Source: Palsa-504 sp963800415 (lineage in GTDB: Bacteria; Actinomycetota; Actinomycetes; Streptosporangiales; Streptosporangiaceae). Taken from it: DNA of 64,000 nt. A model generated the notes under the pieces. That model saw only the letters and a list, made by a program, of their open reading frames with translations, searched no databases and was not told the origin of the DNA. This document shows positions 44,839-53,430 of the stretch, in pieces. Position numbers and translations under genes: made by a program. The stretch lies in the NCBI GenBank assembly GCA_963800415.1, contig CAWDBS010000084.1, positions 13,196 through 77,195 of the forward strand, written 5' to 3'. Each line of letters opens with the position of its first letter. Position 1 is the stretch's first letter.

Positions 44839-44932
44839 GGGTCCAGCCTGCCCGGCACCGGCCTGGGAGGTCATCATTCCCGCGCATAGGGACTGCCCGT
44901 CCGCGTCGACCGGCCCCGCCAGCGGAGCACGC

Positions 44933-45310
44933 TCATATGGATTCGCGGCGGCGCATCCAGGCCAGGGTCGCCCAGCGCCACACCGGCGGCGGGCCGGCCG
45001 TGAAGAACCGCTGGATGAGCACGGCGGCTACAGCCTGATCCCCAGGCGCGGCGGCGCTGGCGAGCCCGGCGATCAGGCCGGCCTCCACGACGCCCAGGCC
45101 GCCGGGCACGGGGACGGCGCCGCCGACGACGCCGGCCAGCGTGCTGACGGTGATCAGCGTCGCGATGCTGGCCCGCTGCCCGACCGCGTGCAGCGACGCG
45201 CCGAGGGCCAAGACGATCAGGAGCTGGGCCAGGGTCGGGCTGCGGGGCAGGCCATTGTGCTGGCCTGCCTGGCTGCCCGGAACCGCCGCCAGCCCGGCGA
45301 GGACACCTCC
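44933..45310 (-). pseudogene. Lysylphosphatidylglycerol synthase-like membrane protein, 3' remnant
   Basis: The readable part LLIVLALGASLHAVGQRASIATLITVSTLAGVVGGAVPVPGGLGVVEAGLIAGL and the tail ending in LAWMRRRE match the last helices of the YbhN/AglD-type family, including the PVPGGLGVVEAG motif. The first 200 or more residues are absent: upstream of 45310 the frame becomes unrelated. No start signal fits. A truncated pseudogene. Confidence 0.65.
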
Positions 45311-45550
45311 GGTGACCGGTAAGGCATCATGCGCGATGAGTGAACATTCAATGAACAAGGCTTCGGATGCCTGCTCGCGGTGGTAACAGCAGGTAGACAC
45401 GTGGCGGGCGGGTGGAGGCAGGCCTGGCAGGCCTCCACCCGGACGGGGAAGCGCGGACGAGAGCGGCCCGCGGGCAGCACACCGGTCACGGCTGATATCG
45501 TCCTGGCGTTTGATCATCATCCACCGGCAATCATCGATTAGCGCGGGTGT

Positions 45551-45923
45551 GTGGATCTTGAGCGGATGGTCAGGACCTGACCCCCCTGGTCGTGGCCAAG
45601 CTGACCGGCGCGGCGCAGCGGCACGCGAACTGGCACGAACTATCCGAGACCGCCGCCGGGGTGGCCAAATTGCAGGAGATCATCGGCGGCAGGCCCGACG
45701 GCGCTTCCTTGCTTGCCAAGGTGGCGGGCATCTTCATCGGCGCCCGCGAAGGCGATCTGGATGAGTCGGGAGCGATGGGCGCCGCGGAGCTGTGCATCGC
45801 GGCCGGAGCAGGCAAGACCCGATCACGCAGTGGATCGAGGAAGGGCGCCGACGAAGGGCGATCGCCAGCAAGCCGCCGTCCCCCGGCACTGTCGTACAGG
45901 CGACCCGCGAACGGGAAGGCTAG
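45551..45923 (+). pseudogene. Small hypothetical protein gene with frameshifts
   Basis: GTG 45551 begins VDLERMVRT; the next frame continues VAKLTGAAQRHANWHELSET and LLAKVAGIFIGAREGDLDESGAMGAAELCIAAGA; the third frame continues DPITQWIEEGRRRRAIASKPP to TAG 45921-45923. Together they make a protein of about 120 residues resembling a common actinobacterial family of unknown function. Breaks lie near 45580 (in a run of C) and 45815. Confidence 0.5.
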
Positions 45924-46111
45924 GCCGGATGACATTGGCTGGGACGGCTTACTTGCAGTGGTCGTTGTCGGTACCGCACCGCTCTGAGTGGTGGTTCCGG
46001 GGTTGGCCCTGACGGCGACTGTCGCGGCGACTTTACCTCTTGCCGTATGGCGGGCTGGCCTGTCCGAATGCCGTCCGCCGGCGTTCACTGCTGGCGGCGA
46101 GGCCACGGCAA

Positions 46112-46816
46112 TTACCGGGCGGGAGCCGCGAGTGCGCGCAGGGAGGACTCGAAGGAGGCCAGACGGCTGCGGACCACGCCGGCCTGCTCCAGGCTGGCGC
46201 CGCCCGGGGCCCGCTCGGCGTCCATCGCCGAGCGGACAGCCTGCAGCGAGGCGAGCGTGTCAGCGATCCTGGCGCCGTCGGCGGAGTGCTGCGGGACCTC
46301 CTCGCGCAGGGCGTACAGCGTCTGCGCCAGATCATCGGCGCGCCGCTGGATATCGGACCACCGGGCGGCCGCGTCGGCGGCGGCCAGCCCGCCGGGCGCT
46401 TCGGCGACGCTCATCGCGTCATGCAGGGCCGAGCCCTTGGCGTACGCATCGACGAGCCGGGACCGCTCGCCCGCCGCGGCTGCCGAGCGGCGGCGAGAGG
46501 AGCGCGCGATCAAGGCGATCAGGCCGGCCAGGACAAGGACGCCCAGCAGGACCCAGAGCCAGATCAGGCTGGTGCCGGAGGAGGCGGCGGGCGCCGCGGA
46601 ACCGGTGGCCGGCGCGGTCGGCGCTGACGTCACGGTTGCGGTGTGACCCGGCTGGGTGGTGGGGGCCGCCGTGACGCTGGGCCTGGCCGGGGCGGTCGCG
46701 GTCCGGCTCGGCAAGCTGCCGATCGAGCTGCTGACGGTGCCCCCGCATCCGGCCGCCAGCAATCCGGCGGCAAGCAGGGTCACCGGGAGGGAAAGTCTTT
46801 TCGCAGAACGCCGCAT
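46112..46816 (-). CDS. Lipoprotein with a membrane helix and helical C-terminal domain
   Basis: A 234-residue protein. ATG 46816 follows GGAAGGA. The signal peptide ends in LLAAGC, giving a lipid-anchored Cys. A Ser/Thr/Pro/Ala-rich spacer of about 70 residues leads to the helix LIWLWVLLGVLVLAGLIALIA, then a basic stop and an Ala/Arg/Glu-rich helical domain (WSDIQRRADDLAQTLYALREEVP). The two-anchor topology (lipid plus helix) is unusual. No family recognised; the upstream frame belongs to a decayed gene. Confidence 0.65.
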   Translation of the reverse strand: MRRSAKRLSLPVTLLAAGLLAAGCGGTVSSSIGSLPSRTATAPARPSVTAAPTTQPGHTATVTSAPTAPATGSAAPAASSGTSLIWLWVLLGVLVLAGLIALIARSSRRRSAAAAGERSRLVDAYAKGSALHDAMSVAEAPGGLAAADAAARWSDIQRRADDLAQTLYALREEVPQHSADGARIADTLASLQAVRSAMDAERAPGGASLEQAGVVRSRLASFESSLRALAAPAR

Positions 46817-47019
46817 GCTGATCCTTCCGCGTCGTGTATGGCCGGCCGCTGGAGCCTCGGTTGCCGGCGGCGGGATCGTTGTCGCGCGTACCCGGACGGC
46901 TTGGTCGCCCGGCCCTTGTGATCCGCAGGCTGCCTGGCTGGGCGGATTCTGCCTCCGACACCATCGTGACTGTGCGGCGCCGCGTTTGGGGTCAGATCCG
47001 GCGATTTCGGCGCCGCGTT

Positions 47020-47230
47020 CCGCTGCTGCATCCTGCGCCCGAGCGCTTCGCTCACGGCGAGCAGCATTCCCAGGACGCCAGCCAGCAGGAGCGCGACTCC
47101 CGGCGGCAGGTGCCCGTGAGCGCCGAAGGCGCTGATGTCCACGCGCGCTGGCTGTGTTTTCCAGGATGAAGACCAGCGGGAGCAACTACAGGACGGCGCA
47201 CAGCGCCGAGGCGTCCCACACTGCGCTGAT
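47020..47230 (-). pseudogene. LapA-domain (DUF1049) membrane protein, frame-broken
   Basis: Two neighbouring frames give LPLVFILENT and RVDISAFGAHGHLPPGVALLLAGVLGMLLAV, together the conserved core of LapA-domain proteins (ILENTQ ... V-I-F-G ... P-GVALL-A--G). A stop codon and a one-base shift separate the two halves and no good start is present, so the gene looks dead. Confidence 0.5.
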
Positions 47231-47376
47231 CCGGGTACGTTTCGGCCCTTGCTGCGCAGGAGGGCGGCTGACGCCGCCGTACCGACTGCAGCGGCTGATA
47301 CCTCGCGGCGGCCGGGGCCGGCATGAGAGCACGCTCCTATCACACCAGCCCCGGCGAAATCACGAGTGTAGGGGGC

Positions 47377-47575
47377 TGTGCACAAGACTCGTCGATGAAC
47401 TGTGCATAAACGCCGGATCGCGGTGCGGTGCCAGGAGACGTGCCCGGGGAGACCCTGGCGGGCCACCCCCGGTTACCAGGACAGATGCCGTTGGCAGGCT
47501 AGGTGGCGAGAAGATCCGGAAGGGATCGCGTCCGTACCGGCGCCAGATAGTTATCCACACGTGACCTGTGGATGA
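47377..47575. promoter_or_regulatory. DnaA-box-like cluster 1
   Basis: TGTGCACAA at 47377-47385 and TGTGCATAA at 47401-47409 (TTGTGCACA and TTATGCACA on the minus strand), perfect TTATCCACA at 47551-47559, and TGTGGATGA at 47567-47575 facing it seven bases on. Three fit TTNTNCACA exactly. The facing pair forms a palindrome. No gene is readable from 47336 to 47846 outside the ATPase 3' end. Confidence 0.5.
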
Positions 47576-47846
47576 CGGGTTACCGCCCGGCTCCGCGGCG
47601 TCGTCGCGGTGGTAGCGCCGGCGGCGACGAAAGCGCGGCATGGCCGTGACGAGGATACCGGCACCTTGGCGGGCACCAGCCTGCTACCGGTACGGGCCGG
47701 GTCGGGCCGGACAGATCGGCGGCCCGGCCGGCCGATCCCCTTCCGGCGATGGCATCGGTTCCGGGCTGGGCTGAGGATCGCGGAGTCGCGTCCGCCAGGC
47801 CGGCTCTGGGCGCGCGGACCACCCCGGGCGGTCGTGGTCCCGGTCG

Positions 47847-48542
47847 TCAGCGTGCTGTTCCCGGCACCGGGTCGCGGCCGGGCCTGCCCGGGTTCCGGGC
47901 CGGGGAAGGCGGTGCGTGCCGTGCGGTGAACATGGCCCACACGACCTTTCCCGCCTCGCCTGGCGTGGTGCAGCCCCACAGGTCGCTGAACGCGCAGATC
48001 ATCTGCAGCCCGCGGCCCGCCTCGGCCAGCGAACCGGCGGTTCGCGGCACCGGAACCGCGGTGCCCGGGTCGGCGACCGCGCACAGCACCCAGGGCCCCT
48101 GCTGCAGCAGGCCGAGCCGGACCGGCCGCCGGGGACCCGTATCGCCGGGCCCCGGCAGGGCGTGCCGCAGCGCGTTGGTCACCATCTCCGACACCACGAT
48201 CGCGATGTCCTGGCTGCTGTGTGCCGTGCCCCACCGGCGCAACGTGGCGACGGTGAAATACCGCGCAGCACGGACCGACCGGGCCTCTGCTTCGAGCGCG
48301 CGCGTGGCGATCCGCGGCGGGCAGGCCCAGCCTGTCAGGGCGGGATCCGGCGGTGACCGCCAGCTGCCGCCCGCCAGGCCGGCCATCTCCGCGGCCAGCA
48401 TCAGCCAGCGGCAGCCGGTGCTGCCCGCCGGCTGCGACGGGTGCGCCGCCATCACCGCCCGGTCAATCTCGGTGCGACACGGAAACAGGCGCCAGCCCCG
48501 GACCGCCTGCAAGACCGCCGCCGCGGGAACCGAGGTGCTCAC
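47847..48542 (-). CDS. RsbW-like ATP-binding protein (anti-sigma kinase type)
   Basis: A 231-residue protein with a GHKL ATPase domain in its C-terminal half: IAIVVSEMVTNALRHALPG (N box), VLCAVADPGTAVP (G1 box) and AEAGRGLQMICAFSDLWG (G2 box). Such proteins often bind sigma factors or STAS proteins and may phosphorylate them. The N-terminal 90 residues are not recognisable. GTG 48542 overlaps the stop of the upstream gene in GTGA, so the two are translated together. The STAS protein at 42295-42720 could be a partner but is not in the same operon. Confidence 0.8.
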   Translation of the reverse strand: MSTSVPAAAVLQAVRGWRLFPCRTEIDRAVMAAHPSQPAGSTGCRWLMLAAEMAGLAGGSWRSPPDPALTGWACPPRIATRALEAEARSVRAARYFTVATLRRWGTAHSSQDIAIVVSEMVTNALRHALPGPGDTGPRRPVRLGLLQQGPWVLCAVADPGTAVPVPRTAGSLAEAGRGLQMICAFSDLWGCTTPGEAGKVVWAMFTARHAPPSPARNPGRPGRDPVPGTAR

Positions 48543-49366
48543 TGGTACGATCCCGGCTCCGGCGGCTCGACGCGGGGATAGCCGCCGGCCGCGCGGCCGG
48601 GGTCACCGCTGCTTCCCCAGGCGGCGGTGCCGTCGCCGCGCCCGGCGGCCCGGGCGGCCCGGGCGACGGCGGTGTACCGGTCCCACCGCACGACCGGGCT
48701 GGTGGCCCAGAAGCCCGGGTCGGTCTGCTGGCAGCGGGGGCAGGCCAGCCGGCCGAAGGCGTCGATGCGCCAGCCGGCGCCGATCGCGCGGGCCCGGGTG
48801 TCGGCCTCGCCGAGCGCGGCGGGATCGGCATGCCAGGAGATGCACGAACCCATCTCGCACCACATGACCGGCATCCGCAGCTGATCGCCGATCACCGCCC
48901 GCCCGGTAATCTCAGCGCGGGCAGCGGCCTCCGCACGGGCAGCGGCCTCCGCACGGGCAGCGGCCTCGCCGGGCGCGGCCTCAGCCTGGGCGCGGGCGTC
49001 GGCCTCAGCCTGGGCGCGGGCGTCGGCCTCAGCCTGGGCGCGGGCGTCGGCCTCAGCCTGGGCGCGGGCGTCGGCCTCAGCCTGGGCGCGGGCGTCGGCC
49101 TCAGCCTGGGCGCGGGCGTCGGCCTCAGCCTGGGCGCGGGCGTCGGCCTCAGCCTGGGCGCGGGCGTCGGCCTCGGCCTGGGCGCGGGCGTCGGCCTCGG
49201 CAAGAATTTCTGGCCAGGGATCGCTGCCGCGCGCCGGCTGGGCGTGGCCATCGCCGGCCGGGTCGGCATGGCTGTCGTCTCGGAGCTCGGCGAGCCAGCC
49301 GTCCGTCTGGAGCCAGTCGTTCTCCTGGAGCCTGCTGGTGTCGTCCGGCCGGATCTTGATCTTCAT
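48539..49366 (-). CDS. Repeat-rich helical protein coupled to the ATPase gene
   Basis: A 275-residue protein starting at ATG 49366 with GGGAGG six bases upstream. The N terminus is MKIKIRPDDTSRLQENDWLQ. Residues about 56-127 are nine copies of the octapeptide AEADARAQ, then Ala/Glu/Arg-rich degenerate units; this should form a long charged helix or coiled coil. The C-terminal part has CEMGSC, then RLACPRCQQTDPGFW, a Cys-x2-Cys pattern that may bind zinc. Overlap with the ATPase gene implies a shared function, perhaps as its sensor or scaffold. No known family recognised. Confidence 0.7.
   Translation of the reverse strand: MKIKIRPDDTSRLQENDWLQTDGWLAELRDDSHADPAGDGHAQPARGSDPWPEILAEADARAQAEADARAQAEADARAQAEADARAQAEADARAQAEADARAQAEADARAQAEADARAQAEADARAQAEAAPGEAAARAEAAARAEAAARAEITGRAVIGDQLRMPVMWCEMGSCISWHADPAALGEADTRARAIGAGWRIDAFGRLACPRCQQTDPGFWATSPVVRWDRYTAVARAARAAGRGDGTAAWGSSGDPGRAAGGYPRVEPPEPGSYQ
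48985..49200 (-). repeat. Nine 24-bp tandem repeats inside a coding sequence
   Basis: Exactly nine contiguous 24-base units from 48985 to 49200. Seven are identical and the two at the high-coordinate end differ by one A/G change. Each encodes AEADARAQ on the minus strand. The near identity implies recent expansion or homogenisation, and the multiple of three preserves the frame. Confidence 0.95.
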
Positions 49367-49752
49367 GTCGGGCCTCCCGTTGTGCCAGTGGTGTGCGTCG
49401 TGCCGCTGCGGGTGACCTGCCCCGGGGACAGGCGCGTGCACTGGGATGACGGACCGGGCGGCGGCTCCGCGTCCCGGGTATGCCGGGTGTGCCGGGTTCG
49501 GGTAGTGCCAGCGCGGCGTACATGTCATGCCGGGCTGTCACCGGCAGGCACGGGGATCACGGCCTGCCTCAGCGAGCGCCTGGTTTGTCCCGGTGCACGT
49601 GTGCCGCTAGCGCGGCTTGCCCCCCTCCCCTTATTAAAGCGCCCCGGGCTCACCGTCTGTGGGTTCATTTATCGACGGTTCCGGCTCCGAATAACGGCTG
49701 GATATATTTGCGGTAAACGTTCGGCTTATTTATGCGCTATTGCGGCGTGGCG

Positions 49753-50591
49753 TGTGGACAGTTTCGCTTTCTTCTCCGTCCACAGGGCGTGGATCGCGCT
49801 CTCCCAGGTGGAGGCCCTGTTACGGGCGCGGCCCGGCAACGGAATCCCCAGCATTTCCCCAATGTGCGCACAGGCCCGGCGCCGTTTTACACAAGTGATC
49901 CACATGGTTGTGCACAGCAAAGCCTGCAACACGTTCTCGTGCCGGGCTGGCAGGCAGCGAGTCAGCGTGCCGGTGCTTGCGCGAGGCGGCCGACACCCAG
50001 GACGCGGATCTGGCCTGGGCCTGGATGACATCGCCCCCGACGGCGCGGCATCCAGTCTTGCGGGCTCGCACTCTGGCGGTCCTGCACGGGTCTGTTGCCG
50101 GCGCGGCGGCTCTCGCGATTACCGCCTCCGGCCCGGCGCGGCGGCCCGGGGATGCTCGCCCTGCTCGGCCGGACCCCAGATCATCGCGGCCGGCATTCCC
50201 GCGGTTGCCGGGGTGCCGGCCCCGGCAAGACGTTCCGGCCGGGCAGAATCAGGCACGGCCCCTCCATGTATGAGATGGAGGGGCCGTGCCCGGCCTCGCC
50301 GCCCCGGCTGGCCAGTTGCCTGGTCTTCGCCGAGCGCCGCGCGCCGCCCGCCGGGGCCAGGTACCCGCGCGAGGGGCCGGTCTCCCGGCTCCTCCCGCGT
50401 TCCCGGCGTCGCCCCCGGGTGGTGCCCGTTTCCAGCGGTGAAAGCATTATTACTACCGCCGCAAGCACCGCGCAAGACCCTGCAGCAAGCCATTTCCTGT
50501 TTTTCCGCTATCCACGGAAGGCTCCACAGAGAGCAGGCAGTTATCCGCATTCCACGGCGGTTATCCACGGGCTTTTCACAACCTATCCACA
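49753..50591. promoter_or_regulatory. DnaA-box-like cluster 2
   Basis: TGTGGACAG 49753-49761, TTTTACACA 49885-49893, TTGTGCACA 49908-49916, TTATCCGCA 50541-50549, TTATCCACG 50561-50569 and CTATCCACA 50583-50591. Two fit TTNTNCACA exactly; the others differ by one base from TTATCCACA or TTGTCCACA. The last three are spaced about 20 bases apart in the same direction. Confidence 0.5.
50252..50290. terminator. Perfect 16-bp hairpin
   Basis: GGCACGGCCCCTCCAT (50252-50267) and ATGGAGGGGCCGTGCC (50275-50290) with a 7-base loop. It is the strongest inverted repeat seen in the window. It is not directly after a gene, so it may be a terminator, a small-RNA structure or part of a replication or regulatory region. 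Confidence 0.6.
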
Positions 50592-50850
50592 GGTTCCCGA
50601 GTGTCAGCCGGAGAACACCACAACCGCCGGTGCCGAATGCCCGGTGTTATGTAACCAGTTAGCCACCTAAAGCTCATCTGTCCCTTTTACCGAGGTATCC
50701 CTCTCCCCACCGGGCAGGCAGGCGCAGGCTGGCGCTGCCGGGGTAACCGCACGACCCGGCTCTCGGCGCCCGGTGCCCGTCAGATGCCGAACAGGCGGCG
50801 GTCCGGCCTGTCGGCTTTTGCCGCAGATATCCGGGGCCTCGGGGGCACGC

Positions 50851-51771
50851 TCAGCGGTGCGGCTGGCGTGCCGCTGCCCGGTCAGCGCCGGTGCCTGCCG
50901 CTATCAGCTGGCCAGAACCCGTGTGCCGTTCCCAGCCCGCCGGGACTGGCCCACCTGGTGGCCACAGGGCGCCGGTGAGCTCCGCGCCGGCGAACTCCGC
51001 ACGGGCGAGGTCCGCGCCGGCCAGATCGGCATCGGCGAGGTCGGCGCCGGTGAGGTCCGCGCCAGCCAGACTCGCGCCGGTAAGCCTGGCGCCGCCGAGG
51101 TCGGCGCCGGAAAGGTCCGCGCTCACGAGCCTGGCGGCGAGCAGATCCGCCCGGGCCAGGACCGCGCCGGCGAGCACCGCGCCGGTGAGGTCGGCGCCGG
51201 TGAGGTCGGCGCCGGTGAGGTCCGCGCCAGCCAGGTCAACAGGCCGCAGGTCGGGCTCGATGCGCCGGCGCCCGAGCGCGGTGATGGCTGCCTGCACGTC
51301 GGGCCGCGGCGATGGCTCCGGGGCCTGGCGGCCGGGGCCGGGTGGCGGCCGGGGCGGGCCTGAGCGCTCCCGGATGAAGTCCGCGAGCATCCCCATCACA
51401 GCGGGGTGGTGCCCGGGCGAATCGCGGGCGACGCGCTCCAGTGCGCGGATGCCGCCGATACGCACGTCAAGCTCCTCACAGCCGAGCTGCCCCAGCGCCA
51501 GGGCGTAGCGGCCGGCTAGCTGCCCGGCGCGGGACCGCGCACGGCTCCGCGCGGTGACCACCAGCGCGCCTGCGGCGAGCAGCCCGGCACCAAGGGCCAG
51601 CAGCCGGCCGCGCGCGGCATCGCGTGCCGCCAGGGAACGTGGCTGCCAGGCCGGGCCGGCGTCATGGTTCGCGAGCCAGCCGCCGGCCGGCAGCGCCAGG
51701 CGAGGACTGACCGGACGCTGCTGAGGTCCCGATCCCAGGGACATCGTCGCAACTGAGGCATGTGGGGCCAT
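50851..51771 (-). CDS. Pentapeptide-repeat membrane-anchored protein
   Basis: A 306-residue protein. ATG 51771 has GGAGG four bases upstream and is preferred to the longer frame. One helix (LLALGAGLLAAGALVVTA) is followed by GRYALALGQLGCEELDVRIGGIRALERVARDSPGHHPAVM, the domain that typically precedes pentapeptide repeats in actinobacteria, and then about 18 repeats of the A(D/N)LxG type (for example DLTGADLTGADLTGAVLAGA), which form a right-handed beta helix. Function unknown; the repeats alone do not imply gyrase binding. Confidence 0.85.
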   Translation of the reverse strand: MAPHASVATMSLGSGPQQRPVSPRLALPAGGWLANHDAGPAWQPRSLAARDAARGRLLALGAGLLAAGALVVTARSRARSRAGQLAGRYALALGQLGCEELDVRIGGIRALERVARDSPGHHPAVMGMLADFIRERSGPPRPPPGPGRQAPEPSPRPDVQAAITALGRRRIEPDLRPVDLAGADLTGADLTGADLTGAVLAGAVLARADLLAARLVSADLSGADLGGARLTGASLAGADLTGADLADADLAGADLARAEFAGAELTGALWPPGGPVPAGWERHTGSGQLIAAGTGADRAAARQPHR

Positions 51772-51855
51772 GGTTCCTCCAGCGGGACACAGGTCACCAG
51801 GCCGCGGCCCTGTGGAGGAATCCGGGGGACCCGACCGTGACGTCATCTGGTCAGG

Positions 51856-51914
51856 CAAGCTCGCTCATACCAAGCCCGCTCGTGCTAGGACAAGCTCGCT
51901 CACACCAAGCCCGC
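51856..51914 (+). repeat. Direct repeat pair, 24 bp with 35-bp period
   Basis: CAAGCTCGCTCA(T/C)ACCAAGCCCGC at 51856-51879 and 51891-51914 with one mismatch. It lies in the non-coding stretch 51772-52237, which otherwise shows nothing I can name and carries the pentapeptide gene promoter. Confidence 0.7.
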
Positions 51915-52237
51915 GCATCTAAGGTAGCCACCCATGCTCGGGCGGCTCAAGGCAAAGCCGCAAAGTCCCTCAGTTCCCGCCGCAAGCCGCTGAGGTCCCA
52001 CAGCCGCCCGCACGGTAGCTCGGGTTCGGCGCTGATGATCCCGTCCCATAGCTGGTCAAGGTGACCTTCCCTGCGGAGGAGCCCGGACTGGGCGAGCGAC
52101 CAGCATGACCGCGAGGACATCCGGGAGACCCGGGAGCGCCTCCGGGAGCGGCAGGCACGGCGCCCCTAGGGCGCGCGAAGAGCCATCCAGGCGCGGTGAT
52201 CCGAGGCCGTGCTCTACCGTGCACGGCTGGCCGACTG

Positions 52238-52822
52238 TCATTCGGGTGGCCAGCCGTCACGCCGCAGGTCGACGGCTGCGGCGACGTCGCGCAGCGCCAG
52301 CCGCGTTTCCGGCTCATCCGGCCCGGCCACGCGGTCAAGCTCACGCAGCAGGTCTCGCGCGGTCCGTCGCAGGAGGCCCTGGCGGTTCGAGTGGAGATGG
52401 TCGGCCATTGGCCGCCGCATGTCCCGTTCTACTTCCTCCCAGGCGCTCCTGGGCATGTGACCTGGCGCACTGCGCAGCGCCGGCCCGGCGACCTGGATGA
52501 TCGTGAAGTCCTCTAGGCGATGGAAGCGCAGCGCCAGCTCGACAAACCGGACCTGAGTGAGCTTAACCCGGTCTGGGCCGACCTTCGCCTGGCGAATCTG
52601 ACCTCGCCGGATTCCCGCCAGGCGAAGATATCGAAGAAGCCGCTGAGCGCCCCGCCGTTCGCGGCCCGCAGGCGCTCGAAAGCCTCCAGTGCCCAAATCG
52701 GTGCGCCGGTCTCGGCGAGCGTCTTCGCGGCCGGGGCCGGGAACCACTCAGAGCGCAGTTCCGGGGGTATCTCTGCAGGTATTGGACACCCCAGTACGCC
52801 TCGATCGCACGCCCCGTCGTGG
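52238..52822 (-). pseudogene. PD-(D/E)xK (VRR-NUC-like) nuclease gene, two frameshifts
   Basis: Read across frames from the 5' side: AIEAYWGVQYLQ, then EIPPELRSEWFPAPAAKTL, ALEAFERLRAANGGALSGFFDIFAWRESGEVRFA, then EAKVGPDRVKLTQVRFVELALRF and a C-terminal part ending in LHSNRQGLLRRTARDLLREL and AGPDEPETR. Asp in FFDIF and Glu-x-Lys in EAK give a PD-(D/E)xK pattern like VRR-NUC domains, with the EAK glutamate restored by adding one base at 52588-52594. A second break is near 52770. As read it is dead. A truncated relative lies at 41318-41650. The nuclease assignment is inferred from the motif. Confidence 0.6.
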
Positions 52823-53033
52823 CGTTCATCGACAAGCTCCGCCGGCACACCGACGAGCATGTCCTCGTACTGATCCCGTCGTGCGCCCCGACCGGCTGCG
52901 CTACCGCCTCCTGCACAACCACCTCAACGTCGTCCTCACCACGGCGCTGCGGACCCGCACCAACATGGTCGTGGCTCGCGTCGGCATGCCGCTGCAGCTC
53001 CGAGCCGACGGAACCGACCCGAGCCACCCCTAG
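52804..53033 (+). pseudogene. APC-type amino acid permease, 3' remnant
   Basis: Two frames join to ARPVVAFIDKLRRHTDEHVLVLIP and VVRPDRLRYRLLHNHLNVVLTTALRTRTNMVVARVGMPL, which matches the cytosolic C terminus of actinobacterial APC permeases. All membrane helices are missing. The joint lies near 52880. It overlaps the 5' end of the nuclease relic on the other strand. Confidence 0.6.
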
Positions 53034-53234
53034 TCGGCGCGAAGCCGGCCCGTACTGGCCTTGCCGCCGCGGCGACGCTCACCAGGAGCGTGGCCACCAG
53101 CGACGCCCTGGCCGCACAGCCCAGTGACGCCGGCGCCCGGAAACTGGCCCGGCGGCGGCGCGTGAAGGCGGACACCGGGCCCTTTGCTGTCCGGCCGGGG
53201 GAGAAGGTGTCACCAGCAGGAACTCGCTACGGGG

Positions 53235-53430
53235 CCTCACCAGCCAGGGCGCCTGCGCCTTCTGCTGAGCCGGGGTGCCCAGCACGACAAGGCCGGCCAG
53301 GAGGAGGACCACGCCGATGATCAGCACCTAGGACAGGCTCTTGATGACGGCGCCGACCATCCCGAGCGTGATAGCCGCGATGACTGGCAGCGGGAACAGG
53401 ACCATCTCGCGCCACCTGATCTTCCTCGCG
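53235..53430 (-). pseudogene. Decayed small membrane protein
   Basis: The minus strand reads RKIRWREMVLFPLPVIAAIT, a helix, then a TAG, then VLIIGVVLLLAGLVVLGTP, a second helix in the same frame. The two hydrophobic segments split by a stop suggest a broken two-helix protein. No start signal. The rest of 53034-53924 shows nothing else I can support. Confidence 0.35.

Larger units (their letters stand above)
49367..50850. other. Long non-coding stretch with AT-rich patch and DnaA-box-like sites
   Basis: About 1.5 kb with no gene I can support; long open frames here are antisense shadows. It holds an AT-rich patch at roughly 49630-49740 (several TTATTTAT and TAAA-type runs), DnaA-box-like sites from 49753 to 50591 and a perfect 16-bp hairpin at 50252-50290. 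The promoter of the repeat-protein gene must lie near 49370-49500. Confidence 0.5.

Noticed and set aside
43267..44889. 540-codon plus-strand frame
   Set aside because: Antisense to the PAP2 and YihY genes and of biased, low-information composition.
48985..49200. CRISPR array
   Set aside because: The 24-bp units are contiguous with no spacers and stay in a coding frame.
49726..50031. 101-codon minus-strand frame near the AT-rich patch
   Set aside because: No ribosome binding site and no recognisable fold; it overlaps the DnaA-box-like sites and is more likely chance.
48353..50662. Long plus-strand frame with Gly-Leu-Ala repeats
   Set aside because: It is the complement of the AEADARAQ repeat gene, which has a good ribosome binding site and overlaps the ATPase gene.
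50773..51363. Plus-strand frame with GEVRAG-like repeats
   Set aside because: It is the antisense of the pentapeptide-repeat gene.
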